NCBI RefSeq assembly: GCF_000719775.1
Contig: NZ_JOHR01000016.1
Location: forward strand, 1 to 64,000
Direction: 5' to 3'
DNA from: Streptomyces sp. NRRL F-5135
Lineage (GTDB): Bacteria; Actinomycetota; Actinomycetes; Streptomycetales; Streptomycetaceae
Length of the DNA stretch: 64,000 nt
Position numbers and translations under genes: made by a program. Positions 44,833 through 56,192 of the stretch are shown here, piece by piece (position 1 is the first letter of the stretch; each line of letters opens with the position of its first letter). The notes beneath the pieces are model-generated. The model saw only the letters and a list, made by a program, of their open reading frames with translations. It was not told the DNA's origin and made no database searches.

Positions 44833-45775
44833 GCACGACCGGGACGGAGCAGGGCACGTGAGTACGGGTACGGGTTCGGGCACCACGAAGGAGGCCGGCG
44901 AGTCCGTCGAGGCGGCCATCCCCGAGCTGGTGATCATCTCCGGAATGTCGGGCGCCGGCCGCAGCACTGCGGCCAAATGCCTGGAAGACCTCGGCTGGTT
45001 CGTCGTGGACAACCTGCCGCCCGCGCTGATCCCCACCATGGTGGAGCTCGGCGCCCGCTCGCAGGGCAACGTGGCACGCATCGCCGTGGTGGTCGACGTC
45101 CGAGGCAGACGGTTCTTCGACAACCTCCGGGAGTCCCTCGCCGACCTGGACGCGAAGGAGGTCACCCGGCGGATCGTCTTCCTGGAGTCCTCCGACGAGG
45201 CCCTGGTCCGCCGCTTCGAGTCCGTACGCCGCCCGCACCCGCTCCAGGGGGACGGCCGGATCGTCGACGGCATCGAGGCCGAGCGCGACCTGCTGCGGGA
45301 GCTGCGCGGCGACGCCGACCTGGTGATCGACACCTCCAGCCTGAACGTCCACGAGCTGCGCGCCAAGATGGACGCGCAGTTCGCGGGCGACGAGAAGCCG
45401 GAGCTGCGCGCCACGGTCATGTCCTTCGGCTACAAGTACGGCCTGCCGGTCGACGCCGACCTGGTCGTCGACTGCCGCTTCCTGCCCAACCCGCACTGGG
45501 TCCCCGAGCTGCGTCCCTTCACCGGACTCAACGAGGAGGTGGCCGGTTACGTCTTCAACCAGCCGGGCGCCAAGGAGTTCCTCGACCGCTACACCGAACT
45601 CCTCCAGCTGATCGCCGCCGGCTACCGCCGGGAGGGCAAGCGCTACGTGACCGTCGCCGTGGGCTGTACGGGCGGCAAACACCGTTCGGTCGCCATGTCC
45701 GAGAAGCTCGCCGCGCGCCTCGCCACCGAAGGCATCGAGACCGTGGTCGTGCACCGGGACATGGGGCGCGAGTGA
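44825..45775 (+). CDS. rapZ: RNase adapter protein RapZ
   Basis: A 316-residue NTP/sugar-phosphate sensor of the RapZ (YvcJ) family; in E. coli it guides RNase E to GlmZ and senses GlcN6P. The N-terminal 30 residues are disordered. The P-loop reads GMSGAGRST (40-48) with Arg in place of the usual Lys; then [24 protein letters not shown] and the C-terminal [10 protein letters not shown] and FNQPGA segments. Start overlap with uvrC and stop overlap with yvcK show tight coupling. Its function in Streptomyces is not settled. Confidence 0.93.
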   Translation: MTEHDRDGAGHVSTGTGSGTTKEAGESVEAAIPELVIISGMSGAGRSTAAKCLEDLGWFVVDNLPPALIPTMVELGARSQGNVARIAVVVDVRGRRFFDNLRESLADLDAKEVTRRIVFLESSDEALVRRFESVRRPHPLQGDGRIVDGIEAERDLLRELRGDADLVIDTSSLNVHELRAKMDAQFAGDEKPELRATVMSFGYKYGLPVDADLVVDCRFLPNPHWVPELRPFTGLNEEVAGYVFNQPGAKEFLDRYTELLQLIAAGYRREGKRYVTVAVGCTGGKHRSVAMSEKLAARLATEGIETVVVHRDMGRE

Positions 45776-46812
45776 CCGGACGCACTTTCCGTATGCGCCG
45801 TGTGCGCCGGGGCGTGCCCGCGGTGTCCGCGCGGGGCCGCGGCCGCGGCGCCCAGCCCAAGGTCGTCGCCCTCGGCGGCGGCATGGGCCTGTCCGCGTCC
45901 CTGGCCGCGCTGCGCCGGATCACCGGTGACCTGACCGCCGTGGTCACGGTCGCCGACGACGGCGGCTCCAGCGGCCGGCTCCGGGAGGAGCTCGGCGTGC
46001 TGCCGCCCGGCGATCTGCGCAAGGCCCTGGCGGCACTCTGCGGTGACGACGACTGGGGCCAGACCTGGGCGCGGGTGATCCAGCACCGTTTCCAGTCCCA
46101 GGGCGAGCTGCACGAGCACGCGGTCGGCAATCTGCTGATCGTCGCGCTCTGGGAGCAGCTCGGGGACCATGTCCAGGCCCTCGACCTGGTCGGCAGGCTC
46201 CTCGGCGCGCACGGCCGGGTGCTGCCGATGTCCGCCGTGCCCCTGGAGCTCCAGGCGCTGGTCCGGGGGCGCGACCCCGGGCGCCCGGACGAGGTGGAGA
46301 CGGTCCGCGGCCAGGCGACCGTCGCCCTCACGCCCGGGGAGGTGCAGTCGGTGCACCTCGTGCCGCACGACCCGCCGGCCGTGCCCGAGGCGGTCGAGGC
46401 GGTCATGGACGCCGACTGGGTGGTGCTCGGCCCCGGTTCCTGGTTCTCGTCGGTGATCCCGCACCTGCTGGTGCCCGAGCTGCTCGAAGCGCTGGTGGAG
46501 ACCAAGGCGCGCCGGGTCCTGTCGCTGAACCTCGCGCCGCAGCCCGGCGAAACCAGTGGCTTCTCACCGCAGCGTCATTTGGAGGTTTTGGGGCGACACG
46601 CCCCTAAACTCGCCCTGGACGTGGTGCTGGCCGATCTGGCCGCCGTGCCCGACCGCGAGTCCCTCGCCGATGCCGCCGAACGGTTCGGTGCCGCGGTCGA
46701 GCTGGCGCCGGTGGCAGCGCCCGACGGCTCCCCGGTCCACGATCCGGAGCTGTTGGCAGCCGCGTACGACCGTATTTTCCGGATGCATGGAAGGATCGGC
46801 CCATGGCGATGA
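45772..46812 (+). CDS. yvcK: YvcK family UDP-GlcNAc-binding protein
   Basis: A 346-residue protein of the CofD/YvcK Rossmann family needed for cell-wall homeostasis under gluconeogenic growth in other bacteria. Diagnostic parts are [59 protein letters not shown] and [20 protein letters not shown] 45772 overlaps the rapZ stop (GTGA); ATG 45793 is an alternative that removes seven residues. The stop lies inside the whiA start region, so translation is coupled on both sides. Confidence 0.94.
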   Translation: MTGRTFRMRRVRRGVPAVSARGRGRGAQPKVVALGGGMGLSASLAALRRITGDLTAVVTVADDGGSSGRLREELGVLPPGDLRKALAALCGDDDWGQTWARVIQHRFQSQGELHEHAVGNLLIVALWEQLGDHVQALDLVGRLLGAHGRVLPMSAVPLELQALVRGRDPGRPDEVETVRGQATVALTPGEVQSVHLVPHDPPAVPEAVEAVMDADWVVLGPGSWFSSVIPHLLVPELLEALVETKARRVLSLNLAPQPGETSGFSPQRHLEVLGRHAPKLALDVVLADLAAVPDRESLADAAERFGAAVELAPVAAPDGSPVHDPELLAAAYDRIFRMHGRIGPWR

Positions 46813-47792
46813 CGCCAGCGGTGAAGGACGAGATCGCCCGGCTCCCCGTCACCCGGACGTGTTGCAGGAAGGCGGAGGTCTCGGCGATTCTTCGGTTCGC
46901 GGGCGGGCTGCACCTGGTCAGCGGCCGCATCGTGATCGAGGCCGAGCTGGACACCAGCATCGCCGCGCGCCGGCTCCGCAAGGACATTCTGGAGATCTTC
47001 GGGCACAACTCCGAGCTGGTCGTGATGGCCCCGGGCGGACTGCGGCGCGGTAGCCGTTACGTCGTACGGGTGATCACCGGCGGTGACCAGCTGGCCCGGC
47101 AGACCGGTCTGGTCGACGGCCGGGGCCGGCCCATCCGGGGGCTGCCGCCGCAGGTCGTCTCCGGCGCCACCTGCGACGCCGAGGCGGCCTGGCGCGGCGC
47201 GTTCCTGTCGCACGGCTCGCTGACGGAACCCGGTCGTTCCTCGTCGCTGGAGGTCACCTGCCCTGGTCCCGAGGCCGCGCTGGCGCTGGTGGGCGCGGCC
47301 CGCAGACTCCAGATCGCCGCCAAGGCCCGGGAGGTACGGGGCGTGGACCGCGTGGTCGTCAGGGACGGGGACGCGATCGGGGCACTGCTGACCCGGCTGG
47401 GCGCGCACGACTCGGTCCTGGCCTGGGAGGAGCGGCGGATGCGCCGCGAGGTGCGGGCCACCGCCAACCGCCTCGCCAACTTCGACGACGCGAATCTGCG
47501 CCGCTCGGCCCGGGCGGCGGTGGCGGCGGGGGCCCGCGTGCAGCGCGCGCTGGAGATCCTCGGCGAGGAGGTGCCGGAGCACCTCGCCGCGGCGGGCCGG
47601 CTGCGCATGGAGCACAAGCAGGCGTCGCTGGAGGAACTGGGCGCGCTCGCCGACCCGCCGCTCACCAAGGACGCGGTCGCGGGCCGGATCCGCCGGCTGC
47701 TGGCCATGGCCGACAAGAGGGCGCAGGACCTGGGCATTCCGGGGACGGAGTCCAACCTCACCGAGGAACTGGCCGACGGCCTCGTCGGCTGA
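46803..47792 (+). CDS. whiA: Sporulation transcription factor WhiA
   Basis: A 329-residue DNA-binding protein required, with WhiB, for septation of aerial hyphae in Streptomyces. The N-terminal degenerate LAGLIDADG homing-endonuclease domain (about 1-220; [46 protein letters not shown]) precedes a C-terminal helix-turn-helix ([30 protein letters not shown]). The sequence is close to S. coelicolor WhiA as I know it. The ATG overlaps the yvcK end by 10 nt. A separate promoter inside yvcK is known in S. coelicolor; I could not place it here. Confidence 0.97.
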   Translation: MAMTPAVKDEIARLPVTRTCCRKAEVSAILRFAGGLHLVSGRIVIEAELDTSIAARRLRKDILEIFGHNSELVVMAPGGLRRGSRYVVRVITGGDQLARQTGLVDGRGRPIRGLPPQVVSGATCDAEAAWRGAFLSHGSLTEPGRSSSLEVTCPGPEAALALVGAARRLQIAAKAREVRGVDRVVVRDGDAIGALLTRLGAHDSVLAWEERRMRREVRATANRLANFDDANLRRSARAAVAAGARVQRALEILGEEVPEHLAAAGRLRMEHKQASLEELGALADPPLTKDAVAGRIRRLLAMADKRAQDLGIPGTESNLTEELADGLVG

Positions 47793-49111
<1,319 letters not shown>

Positions 49112-49143
49112 GACCGGGGCCGGTAGGCAACTCGACATGAGGG

Positions 49144-49186
49144 ACAGGGCTCGGCCGGCGCACATGCGGCGCGGTTCGAGCCCTGT
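49144..49186 (+). terminator. Hairpin between gap and pgk
   Basis: ACAGGGCTCG (49144-49153) pairs perfectly with CGAGCCCTGT (49177-49186) around a GC-rich 23-nt loop. Lying between co-directional glycolytic genes without a T tract, it may be a partial terminator or an mRNA-end stabiliser that makes gap more abundant than pgk. Confidence 0.5.
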
Positions 49187-49222
49187 TCGCCTGTCCAGAC
49201 TTCCCAAGGAGCCCAGCAGCAG

Positions 49223-50434
49223 ATGAAGACGATCGACGAACTTCTCGCCGAAGGGGTCGCCGGCAAACGCGTGTTCGTCCGCGCCGACCTCAACGTGCCG
49301 CTCGACGGCACGACCATCACCGACGACGGCCGGATCCGCGCCGTCCAGCCGACGATCGCCCGGCTCGCCGAGGCCGGCGCCCGCGTGATCGTCGCCTCCC
49401 ACCTGGGCCGCCCCAAGGGCGCCCCGGACCCCGCCTTCTCCCTGGCGCCCGCCGCCGCCCGGCTCGGTGAACTCCTGGGCGCCGAGGTGGCGTTCGCGAC
49501 CGACACCGTGGGCGACTCCGCCCGGGCCGTCGTCTCCGAGCTGGCCGACGGACAGGTCGCCGTCGTCGAGAACCTCCGCTTCAACGCGGGCGAGACCTCG
49601 AAGGACGACGCGGAGCGCGGGGCGTTCGCGGACCAGCTCGCGGAGCTCGCCGATCTGTACGTGGGCGACGGCTTCGGCGCCGTCCACCGCAAGCACGCCT
49701 CGGTCTTCGACCTGCCGGCCCGCCTGCCGCACGCCGCGGGCGGTCTGATCGCCACCGAGGTCGGCGTCCTCAGGAAGCTCACGGACGACGTCCGGCGGCC
49801 GTACGCGGTGGTGCTCGGCGGCGCCAAGGTCTCCGACAAGCTCGGAGTCATCGACCACCTGCTGGGCAAGGCCGACCGCATCCTGATCGGCGGCGGCATG
49901 GCGTACACCTTCCTGAAGGCGAAGGGGTACGAGATCGGCACCTCGCTGCTCCAGGAGGACCAGATCCCGGCCGTCCAGGAGTATCTGAAGCGGGCCGAGG
50001 AGACCGGTGTGGAGTTCGTGCTCCCGGTCGACGTGAGCGTCGCCGAGGAGTTCCCGGACCTCAAGACCAAGGCTCCCGCCGAGTCCGCGGTGGTCGCCGC
50101 CGACGCCATCCCGGCCGGACGGATGGGGCTGGACATCGGCCCCGAGACCGGCCGCCTGTACGCCTCGAAGCTCGCCGACGCGCGGACCGTGTTCTGGAAC
50201 GGTCCGATGGGCGTCTTCGAGCACCCCGACTACGCCGAGGGCACCAGGGCCGTCGCCCAGGCGCTCGTCGACTCCACGGGCTTCTCGGTCGTCGGCGGCG
50301 GCGACTCCGCCGCCGCCGTCCGCACCCTGGGCTTCGACGAGAAGGCATTCGGCCATATTTCGACCGGTGGTGGCGCGAGCCTCGAATACCTCGAGGGCAA
50401 GACGCTTCCCGGGCTCGCCGCACTGGAGGACTGA
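49223..50434 (+). CDS. pgk: Phosphoglycerate kinase
   Basis: Makes ATP from 1,3-bisphosphoglycerate and ADP. The 403-residue monomer has [13 protein letters not shown] at the start, the substrate-binding [23 protein letters not shown], and the C-terminal nucleotide motifs NGPMGVFE and [35 protein letters not shown] is 13 nt upstream. tpiA begins 7 nt after its stop, so the two are cotranscribed. Confidence 0.98.
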   Translation: MKTIDELLAEGVAGKRVFVRADLNVPLDGTTITDDGRIRAVQPTIARLAEAGARVIVASHLGRPKGAPDPAFSLAPAAARLGELLGAEVAFATDTVGDSARAVVSELADGQVAVVENLRFNAGETSKDDAERGAFADQLAELADLYVGDGFGAVHRKHASVFDLPARLPHAAGGLIATEVGVLRKLTDDVRRPYAVVLGGAKVSDKLGVIDHLLGKADRILIGGGMAYTFLKAKGYEIGTSLLQEDQIPAVQEYLKRAEETGVEFVLPVDVSVAEEFPDLKTKAPAESAVVAADAIPAGRMGLDIGPETGRLYASKLADARTVFWNGPMGVFEHPDYAEGTRAVAQALVDSTGFSVVGGGDSAAAVRTLGFDEKAFGHISTGGGASLEYLEGKTLPGLAALED

Positions 50435-50441
50435 CCCACCC

Positions 50442-51218
50442 ATGAGTACGCGTACCCCGCTGATGGCGGGCAACTGGAAGATGAACCTCAACCACCTCGA
50501 GGCCATCGCGCACGTCCAGAAGCTCGCCTTCGCCCTGGCGGACAAGGACTACGACGCCGTCGAGGTCGCCGTCCTGACCCCGTTCACCGACCTGCGGTCC
50601 GTGCAGACCCTGGTCGACGGCGACAAACTCAAGATCAAGTACGGCGCCCAGGACATCTCGGCGCAGGACTCCGGCGCCTACACCGGCGAGATCTCGGGCC
50701 CCATGCTGGCCAAGCTGAAGTGCGCCTACGTGGCCGTCGGCCACTCCGAGCGGCGGCAGTACCACGCCGAGACGGACGAGCTGTGCAACGCGAAGGTGAA
50801 GGCCGCCTTCCGGCACGGCCTGACCCCGATCCTGTGCGTCGGCGAGGGGCTGGACGTCCGCAAGGCCGGTGAGCAGGTCCCGTACACCCTGGGCCAGCTC
50901 GACGGCGGGCTGAAGGACGTGCCCGCCGAGCAGGCCGAGTCCATCGTGATCGCCTATGAGCCGGTGTGGGCCATCGGCACCGGCGAGGTCGCCACCCCGG
51001 AGGACGCGCAGGAGGTCTGCGGGGCCATTCGCGGACGGCTGGCGGAGCTGTACTCGCAGGAGCTGGCCGACAAGGTCCGCATCCAGTACGGCGGCTCGGT
51101 CAAGTCCGGGAACGTCGCCGCGATCATGGCGCAGCCCGACGTGGACGGCGCCCTCGTGGGCGGTGCGGCGCTGGACGCCGACGAGTTCGTCAAGATCGTG
51201 CGCTTCCGCGACCAGTGA
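50442..51218 (+). CDS. tpiA: Triosephosphate isomerase
   Basis: Interconverts dihydroxyacetone phosphate and glyceraldehyde 3-phosphate. The 258-residue TIM barrel shows the catalytic Lys in AGNWKMNLN, His in VGHSERR, Glu in [11 protein letters not shown], and the phosphate-binding YGGSVK and [13 protein letters not shown] 50442 lies 7 nt after pgk; the ribosome binding site GGAGG is inside the pgk end. Confidence 0.98.
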   Translation: MSTRTPLMAGNWKMNLNHLEAIAHVQKLAFALADKDYDAVEVAVLTPFTDLRSVQTLVDGDKLKIKYGAQDISAQDSGAYTGEISGPMLAKLKCAYVAVGHSERRQYHAETDELCNAKVKAAFRHGLTPILCVGEGLDVRKAGEQVPYTLGQLDGGLKDVPAEQAESIVIAYEPVWAIGTGEVATPEDAQEVCGAIRGRLAELYSQELADKVRIQYGGSVKSGNVAAIMAQPDVDGALVGGAALDADEFVKIVRFRDQ

Positions 51219-51441
51219 GTATGCGGTAGCACGGATCCGTCGTACCCTGGCGGGGGCCGCGTGGGCACCGTCCGGCGAGCCGGGCCTCGATGGCCGGGCC
51301 GGCCGGGAGGTGGCGGCGGCCCCCGTTGTCCGTACTCGTCGTCGACACCCGTCTCGTCGGTACCCGTCGGTGCTTGTCGTATGTCCCTATCCGTCCTGTC
51401 GGTCCTGTCGGTGCTGGCAGTCCGAGGAAGTTGGTCCAGCC

Positions 51442-51678
51442 GTGGTTATGGGGTTCTCGATCGCCCTCATCGTCTTCAGCCTGCTGCTGATGCTGCTGGT
51501 GCTGATGCACAAGGGGAAGGGCGGCGGCCTCTCCGACATGTTCGGTGGCGGAATGCAGTCGTCCGTCGGTGGTTCGTCGGTCGCCGAGCGTAACCTTGAC
51601 CGCATCACCGTGGTGGTCGGCCTGCTGTGGTTCGCGTGCATCGTCGTGCTCGGTCTGCTGCTGAAGCTGGACAGCTGA
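51442..51678 (+). CDS. secG: Preprotein translocase subunit SecG
   Basis: A 78-residue inner-membrane subunit that assists SecYEG protein export. Two transmembrane helices (about 3-22 and 52-74) flank a Gly-rich cytoplasmic loop KGKGGGLSDMFGGGMQSS, the SecG signature. GTG 51442 gives the N-terminus MVMGFSIALIVF with GAGGAAG 11 nt upstream; ATG 51448 is less well placed. The position after tpiA is conserved in many actinobacteria. Confidence 0.94.
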   Translation: MVMGFSIALIVFSLLLMLLVLMHKGKGGGLSDMFGGGMQSSVGGSSVAERNLDRITVVVGLLWFACIVVLGLLLKLDS

Positions 51679-51793
51679 GCGCCCGTACGCTACGGCACTG
51701 CGGGGGCGGCCTATCATGGGGTTCCGCACCGGGCCGAAGGGGGTAACTCCCTTCACTGGAAGCGCGTTGGGCCTTACGTAGACTTGAGCGCCC

Positions 51794-51808
51794 GGCAGCG
51801 GAGCTGCC
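51794..51808 (+). repeat. Small hairpin in the leader of the RbpA-like gene
   Basis: GGCAGC-GGA-GCTGCC is a perfect 6-bp stem with a 3-nt loop. TAGACT at 51777-51782 is a possible -10 just before it, so the hairpin would be near the 5' end of the mRNA. Confidence 0.4.
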
Positions 51809-51850
51809 TACTCGATGCTTTGCGGCACCATCACGCAGGGAGTTACGACC

Positions 51851-52186
51851 GTGGCAAGTGGCAACGCGATCCGGGGAAGCCGGGTCGGAGCGGGGCCGAT
51901 GGGTGAGGCCGAGCGGGGCGAGTCAGCGCCCCGCCTGCGCATCTCCTTCTGGTGCTCGAACGGGCACGAGACGGTGCCGAGCTTCGCCAGTGACGCACAG
52001 GTTCCGGAGACGTGGGACTGCCCGCGCTGCGGATTCCCGGCCGGTCAGGACCGGGACAACCCGCCCGACCCGCCGCGAACGGAGCCGTACAAGACACATC
52101 TCGCCTATGTGCGCGAGCGTCGCAGTGACGCGGACGGCGAGGCCATCCTCGCCGAGGCACTCGCCAAACTCCGTGGCGAACTGTAG
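51851..52186 (+). CDS. RbpA-family RNA polymerase-binding protein (paralogue)
   Basis: A 111-residue protein of the RbpA family, which binds the principal sigma factor and RNA polymerase and stimulates transcription in actinobacteria. The layout fits: N-terminal tail with IRGSRVGAG, a zinc-binding core (FWCSNGHE and WDCPRCG, keeping the Cys-His-Cys-Cys set), a basic linker and a C-terminal helix pair (LAYVRERRSDADGEAILAEALAKLR) in the sigma-interaction place. It differs from housekeeping RbpA in the sigma-interaction region (LAYVRERR rather than DMLMERR), so I read it as the second paralogue. GGGAG lies 8 nt before GTG 51851. Confidence 0.85.
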   Translation: MASGNAIRGSRVGAGPMGEAERGESAPRLRISFWCSNGHETVPSFASDAQVPETWDCPRCGFPAGQDRDNPPDPPRTEPYKTHLAYVRERRSDADGEAILAEALAKLRGEL

Positions 52187-52196
52187 ACAACGTTTC

Positions 52197-52225
52197 CGGC
52201 CGGACATCTGACAGGTGTCCGGCCG
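52197..52225 (+). terminator. Terminator after the RbpA-like gene
   Basis: CGGCCGGACA (52197-52206) and TGTCCGGCCG (52216-52225) form a perfect 10-bp stem with a 9-nt loop, 10 bases after the stop; TTTCC follows at a short distance. Confidence 0.65.
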
Positions 52226-52435
52226 TACCGTTTCCTCCCCGCCTCCGAGGGTGTCCCCACTGCCCCCGGCGGCGCTCCCCGTCTCTCGCCTCGCGACCGC
52301 GGGTCCGGCGTTGTCAGTGCCGCCCCGTACGGTCTCCAGGAGACCTGGGCGGCCGTCGCCTCCCCGGCACCCCTGATCAATTAGGTTGGTCGGGCAGCAG
52401 GGCACGCACGCAGGTACGAGAAAGAAGATGGCGAG

Positions 52436-54088
52436 ATGAACGCGACACGCCGTACCAGGCTTCATCGGACGCCCGAGTGGAGCGCGCTCGGTGAACACCG
52501 TGAGCAGCTGGGTGACACACCCCTCCGGGAGCTGTTCGCCGCCGACCCCGGGCGCGGCACCGACTACACCCTCCAGGTCGGGGACCTCTACCTGGACTAC
52601 TCCAAGCACCTGGTCACGGACCGGACGCTGACGCTGCTGCGCGAACTGGCCGCGGCCACCGACGTGTTCGGCCTGCGGGACGCCATGTTCCGCGGCGAGA
52701 GGATCAACACCACCGAGGACCGCGCCGTGCTGCACACGGCGCTGCGGGCGGCGCGGGACACGGTCGTCGAGGTGGACGGGGAGAACGTCGTGCCGCGGGT
52801 GCACGCCGTGCTCGACAAGATGAGCGCCTTCGCCGACCGGATCAGGTCCGGTGAGTGGGCGGGCCACACCGGCAAGCGCATCCGCACGGTGGTCAACATC
52901 GGCATCGGCGGCTCCGACCTCGGCCCGGCGATGGCCTATGAGGTGCTGCGGTCCTTCACCGACCGCGACCTCGCGGTGCGCTTCGTCTCCAACGTCGACG
53001 GCGCCGACCTGCACGAGGCGGTCCGGGACCTGGACCCGGCCGAGACGCTGTTCATCGTGGCCTCCAAGACGTTCACCACGATCGAGACGATCACCAACGC
53101 GACCTCCGCCCGTAACTGGCTGCTGACCGGCCTGGGGGCCGGCCAGGAGGCGGTCGCCCGGCATTTCGTGGCGCTGTCCACGAACAGCGAGAAGGTCGCG
53201 GAGTTCGGCATCGACCCTGCGAACATGTTCGAGTTCTGGGACTGGGTCGGCGGCCGCTATTCGTTCGACTCGGCGATCGGGCTGTCGCTGATGATCGCGA
53301 TCGGCCCCGGCCGGTTCCGGGAGATGCTGGACGGCTTCCGCCTCGTCGACGAGCACTTCCGCACCGCGCCGCCGGAGGAGAACGCGCCGCTGCTGCTCGG
53401 CCTGCTGGGGATCTGGTACGGGAGCTTCTTCGACGCCCAGACGCACGCGGTCCTGCCTTACAGCCACTACCTGTCCAAGTTCACCGCGTACCTGCAGCAG
53501 TTGGACATGGAGTCCAACGGCAAGTCCGTCGAGCGGGACGGCAGCCCCGTGGCATGGCAGACCGGCCCCGTCGTGTGGGGAACGCCGGGGACCAACGGAC
53601 AGCACGCCTACTACCAGCTCGTCCACCAGGGCACCAAGGTGATCCCGGCCGACTTCATCGGCTTCGCGCGGCCGGTGGCCGACCTGCCGCCCGGGCTCGT
53701 CGCGCAGCACGACCTGTTGATGGCCAACTTCTTCGCGCAGACCCAGGCACTGGCCTTCGGCAAGACACCGGACGAGGTGCGCGCGGAGGGCGTCGCGGAG
53801 GAGCTGGTGCCGCACAAGACCTTCCGGGGCAACCACCCGACGACCACGATCCTCGCCTCGGAGCTCACCCCGTCCGTGCTGGGGCAGCTGATCGCGCTGT
53901 ACGAGCACAAGGTGTTCGTCCAGGGCGCGGTGTGGAACATCGACTCCTTCGACCAGTGGGGGGTCGAACTGGGCAAGGTCCTCGCCAAGGAGGTCGAACC
54001 GGTCCTCACCGGCGACTCCGCGGGCGACGGGCTCGACAGCTCGACCGCGGCGCTCGTCAGCACCTATCGAAAGATCCGAGGACGCTGA
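52436..54088 (+). CDS. pgi: Glucose-6-phosphate isomerase
   Basis: Interconverts glucose 6-phosphate and fructose 6-phosphate, joining glycolysis and the pentose phosphate pathway. The 550-residue protein has the sugar-phosphate sites [31 protein letters not shown] and [19 protein letters not shown], the [11 protein letters not shown] region and the catalytic-loop part [13 protein letters not shown]. Length and motifs are standard. The region before ATG 52436 carries GAAAGAAG. It is on its own transcript between the RbpA-like gene and two PH-domain genes. Confidence 0.97.
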   Translation: MNATRRTRLHRTPEWSALGEHREQLGDTPLRELFAADPGRGTDYTLQVGDLYLDYSKHLVTDRTLTLLRELAAATDVFGLRDAMFRGERINTTEDRAVLHTALRAARDTVVEVDGENVVPRVHAVLDKMSAFADRIRSGEWAGHTGKRIRTVVNIGIGGSDLGPAMAYEVLRSFTDRDLAVRFVSNVDGADLHEAVRDLDPAETLFIVASKTFTTIETITNATSARNWLLTGLGAGQEAVARHFVALSTNSEKVAEFGIDPANMFEFWDWVGGRYSFDSAIGLSLMIAIGPGRFREMLDGFRLVDEHFRTAPPEENAPLLLGLLGIWYGSFFDAQTHAVLPYSHYLSKFTAYLQQLDMESNGKSVERDGSPVAWQTGPVVWGTPGTNGQHAYYQLVHQGTKVIPADFIGFARPVADLPPGLVAQHDLLMANFFAQTQALAFGKTPDEVRAEGVAEELVPHKTFRGNHPTTTILASELTPSVLGQLIALYEHKVFVQGAVWNIDSFDQWGVELGKVLAKEVEPVLTGDSAGDGLDSSTAALVSTYRKIRGR

Positions 54089-54092
54089 ACCG

Positions 54093-54590
54093 ATGTCCCA
54101 GGGGGAATGGCGGCTCCGGCCGCCGCGTAACACGCTGGACCGGCGAGCCATCGCCTGGTGGCGCACCCAGTGGCTGCTGTGGGCCGCGGGGCCGGTGTTC
54201 ACCCTCGGCCTGCTGGGGGCGCTCATCGCCCCCGCCAGATTCTGGTTGCTGGGCCCCGCCGCCCTGCTGGCCGTGCTGGGGCTGACCTGCGCCGCCCTGA
54301 TACCCCGGTGGTGGTACGCGGTCCACCGATGGGAGGTGACGGACGAGGCGGTCTACGTCCGCACCGGCTTCTTCCGCCAGGAGTGGCGGATCGCGCCGAT
54401 GTCCCGGATACAGACCGTGGACACCGTGCGCGGTCCGCTGGAGCAGATGTTCAAGCTCTCCTCGGTCACCGTCACGACCGCCTCGGCCAAGGGCGCGGTG
54501 CGGATGAAGGGACTTCCGCACGAACAGGCGTCCCAACTGGCCGAGCAGCTGACCCGGATCACCCAGGCCACCCCGGGGGACGCCACATGA
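54093..54590 (+). CDS. Bacterial PH-domain membrane protein (YdbS-like)
   Basis: A 165-residue membrane protein. Two transmembrane helices (about 25-65) are followed by a bacterial pleckstrin-homology domain (bPH2): WYAVHRWEVTDEAVYVRTGFFRQEWRIAPMSRIQTVDTVRGPLEQMFKLS. It starts 4 nt after pgi and overlaps the next gene (ATGA), so it forms a YdbS/YdbT-type pair whose Bacillus members protect against antimicrobial peptides. That role is inferred, not shown here. Confidence 0.85.
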   Translation: MSQGEWRLRPPRNTLDRRAIAWWRTQWLLWAAGPVFTLGLLGALIAPARFWLLGPAALLAVLGLTCAALIPRWWYAVHRWEVTDEAVYVRTGFFRQEWRIAPMSRIQTVDTVRGPLEQMFKLSSVTVTTASAKGAVRMKGLPHEQASQLAEQLTRITQATPGDAT

Positions 54591-56185
54591 GCGAGCCCGC
54601 ACCCCCCTCCGCCGAGTCCACCGCCGAGGTGCCGGAGAGCGGACCGGACAAAGGCGCGTACGGAGCGCCCGAGGAGGGGTGGCGAAGCCTGGACCGGCGC
54701 ACCCTGCTGGTCACTGCGGTCGTCACGGCGGGGGTCGTTCTCGGCGCCGGAGTACCGACGGCGGTCGGCATGGCGGGCGGCGGCATGCCGCTCGGCGAGG
54801 TGCTCGCCTGGCTGCTGGCCGGAGCCGGCCTGGTGATCGGCGCCGGCACGGGCGGCGACTACGTCCGCTGGCGCCGGACGCGCTACCGCGTCGGACCCGA
54901 GCGGGCCGAGCTGCACACAGGCCTGTTCCTGCTCAAGCGCCGGTCCCTGGCCCGTGAGCGGATCCGCAGCGTGGACCTGACCGCCAACGTGCTGCTGAGG
55001 ATCCTCGGACTGGTCAAGGTCCGCATAGGCACCGGCGAACAGACCGGCGGGGAGTCCACGCTGGAACTCGACCCGGTCACCCGGGCCGAGGGCGAAAGGC
55101 TCCGCCGGGAGCTGCTGGCCCGCGCGACCGAGGAGGCCGGGGCGTACGGAGAGGGGGCCCTGGCCGCGTTCGACCGGAAGTGGATCCGGTACGCGCCGCT
55201 CTCGTTCCTCGCTCCGGTGCTGGGCGCGTCGGCGGTCGGCGGAGTGCTGCAGGTCAGCGAGTGGTTCGGCGCGCAGAGTCGGCTGTTCGACTGGCTGGGG
55301 GACTTCTTCCGTGCCACCACGGTGCTCGGGGGCAGCCTGATACTGCTGGCAGGCATGGGGCTCGCGGGGGCCGTGGGCGCGCTCGGCCTCTGGGTCGAGA
55401 TGTGGTGGAACTACCGGCTGGAGCGCGAGGCCGGCGGCACCCTGCGCGTCCGTCGCGGGCTGCTGACCTCCCGCTCCGTCTCCATCGAGGAGCGCCGCCT
55501 GCGGGGTGTCGAAGTGGTCGAGCCGCTCGGCGTCCGCATGGTCGGCGCCGCCCGGGTCGACGCGGTCGCCACCGGCCTCGCCCACGAGGACGAGGACGAG
55601 CGGACGGAGGCCAAGGCGCTGCTGCCCGCCGCGCCCCGGACACTGGCGGACACGGTCGCGGCCCGGGTGCTGCGCGAGCCGGTCTCCCCGACGCGCGGCG
55701 CCACCCTGATACCGCACCCGCGCGCCGCGCGGGGCCGGCGGCTGCGCTGGGCCCTCGGGTACGCGCTGGCGCCGGTGGCGGTCCTGACGGTGCTCGGCCT
55801 GCTGCTGACCGATGTCCTGCTGTACGTCGCGGCGGCCGGTGCCGTGGTTCTGCTGCCGGTCGCTGTCCTGCTCGCCCTCGACGCGTACCGCAATCTGGGC
55901 CATGGCCTCAGCGGCCGGTACCTGGTGACGCGCTCGGGCACGCTGGCCCGGACGACGGTCGCCCTCCAGCGCGGCGGTGTGATCGGCTGGCGGGTGAGGC
56001 AGTCCGTCTTCCAGCGCCGCGCGGGCCTGTTGACGCTGACGGCGACGACGGCGGCGGGTTCGGGCGGGTACAGCGTGCACGACGCGGCGGAAGGCGAGGG
56101 CCTCGCCTTCGCGGAGTCGGCGGTGCCGGGCCTGCTGGCGCCCTTTCTGGTCCGGTCTGGTACCCGGTCCCGTCCGTATGGTTGA
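54587..56185 (+). CDS. Bacterial PH-domain membrane protein (YdbT-like)
   Basis: A 532-residue membrane protein with several hydrophobic segments (about 45-85, 205-270 and 385-425) between repeated bPH2 domains (RRTRYRVGPERAELHTGLFLLKRRSLARERIRSVDLT, YRLEREAGGTLRVRRGLLTSRSVSIEERRLRGVEVVEP, GRYLVTRSGTLARTTVALQRGGVIGW). It is translationally coupled to the YdbS-like gene. The pair probably forms a membrane complex; the function in actinobacteria is unknown. Confidence 0.85.
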   Translation: MSEPAPPSAESTAEVPESGPDKGAYGAPEEGWRSLDRRTLLVTAVVTAGVVLGAGVPTAVGMAGGGMPLGEVLAWLLAGAGLVIGAGTGGDYVRWRRTRYRVGPERAELHTGLFLLKRRSLARERIRSVDLTANVLLRILGLVKVRIGTGEQTGGESTLELDPVTRAEGERLRRELLARATEEAGAYGEGALAAFDRKWIRYAPLSFLAPVLGASAVGGVLQVSEWFGAQSRLFDWLGDFFRATTVLGGSLILLAGMGLAGAVGALGLWVEMWWNYRLEREAGGTLRVRRGLLTSRSVSIEERRLRGVEVVEPLGVRMVGAARVDAVATGLAHEDEDERTEAKALLPAAPRTLADTVAARVLREPVSPTRGATLIPHPRAARGRRLRWALGYALAPVAVLTVLGLLLTDVLLYVAAAGAVVLLPVAVLLALDAYRNLGHGLSGRYLVTRSGTLARTTVALQRGGVIGWRVRQSVFQRRAGLLTLTATTAAGSGGYSVHDAAEGEGLAFAESAVPGLLAPFLVRSGTRSRPYG

Positions 56186-56192
56186 TTGCCGT

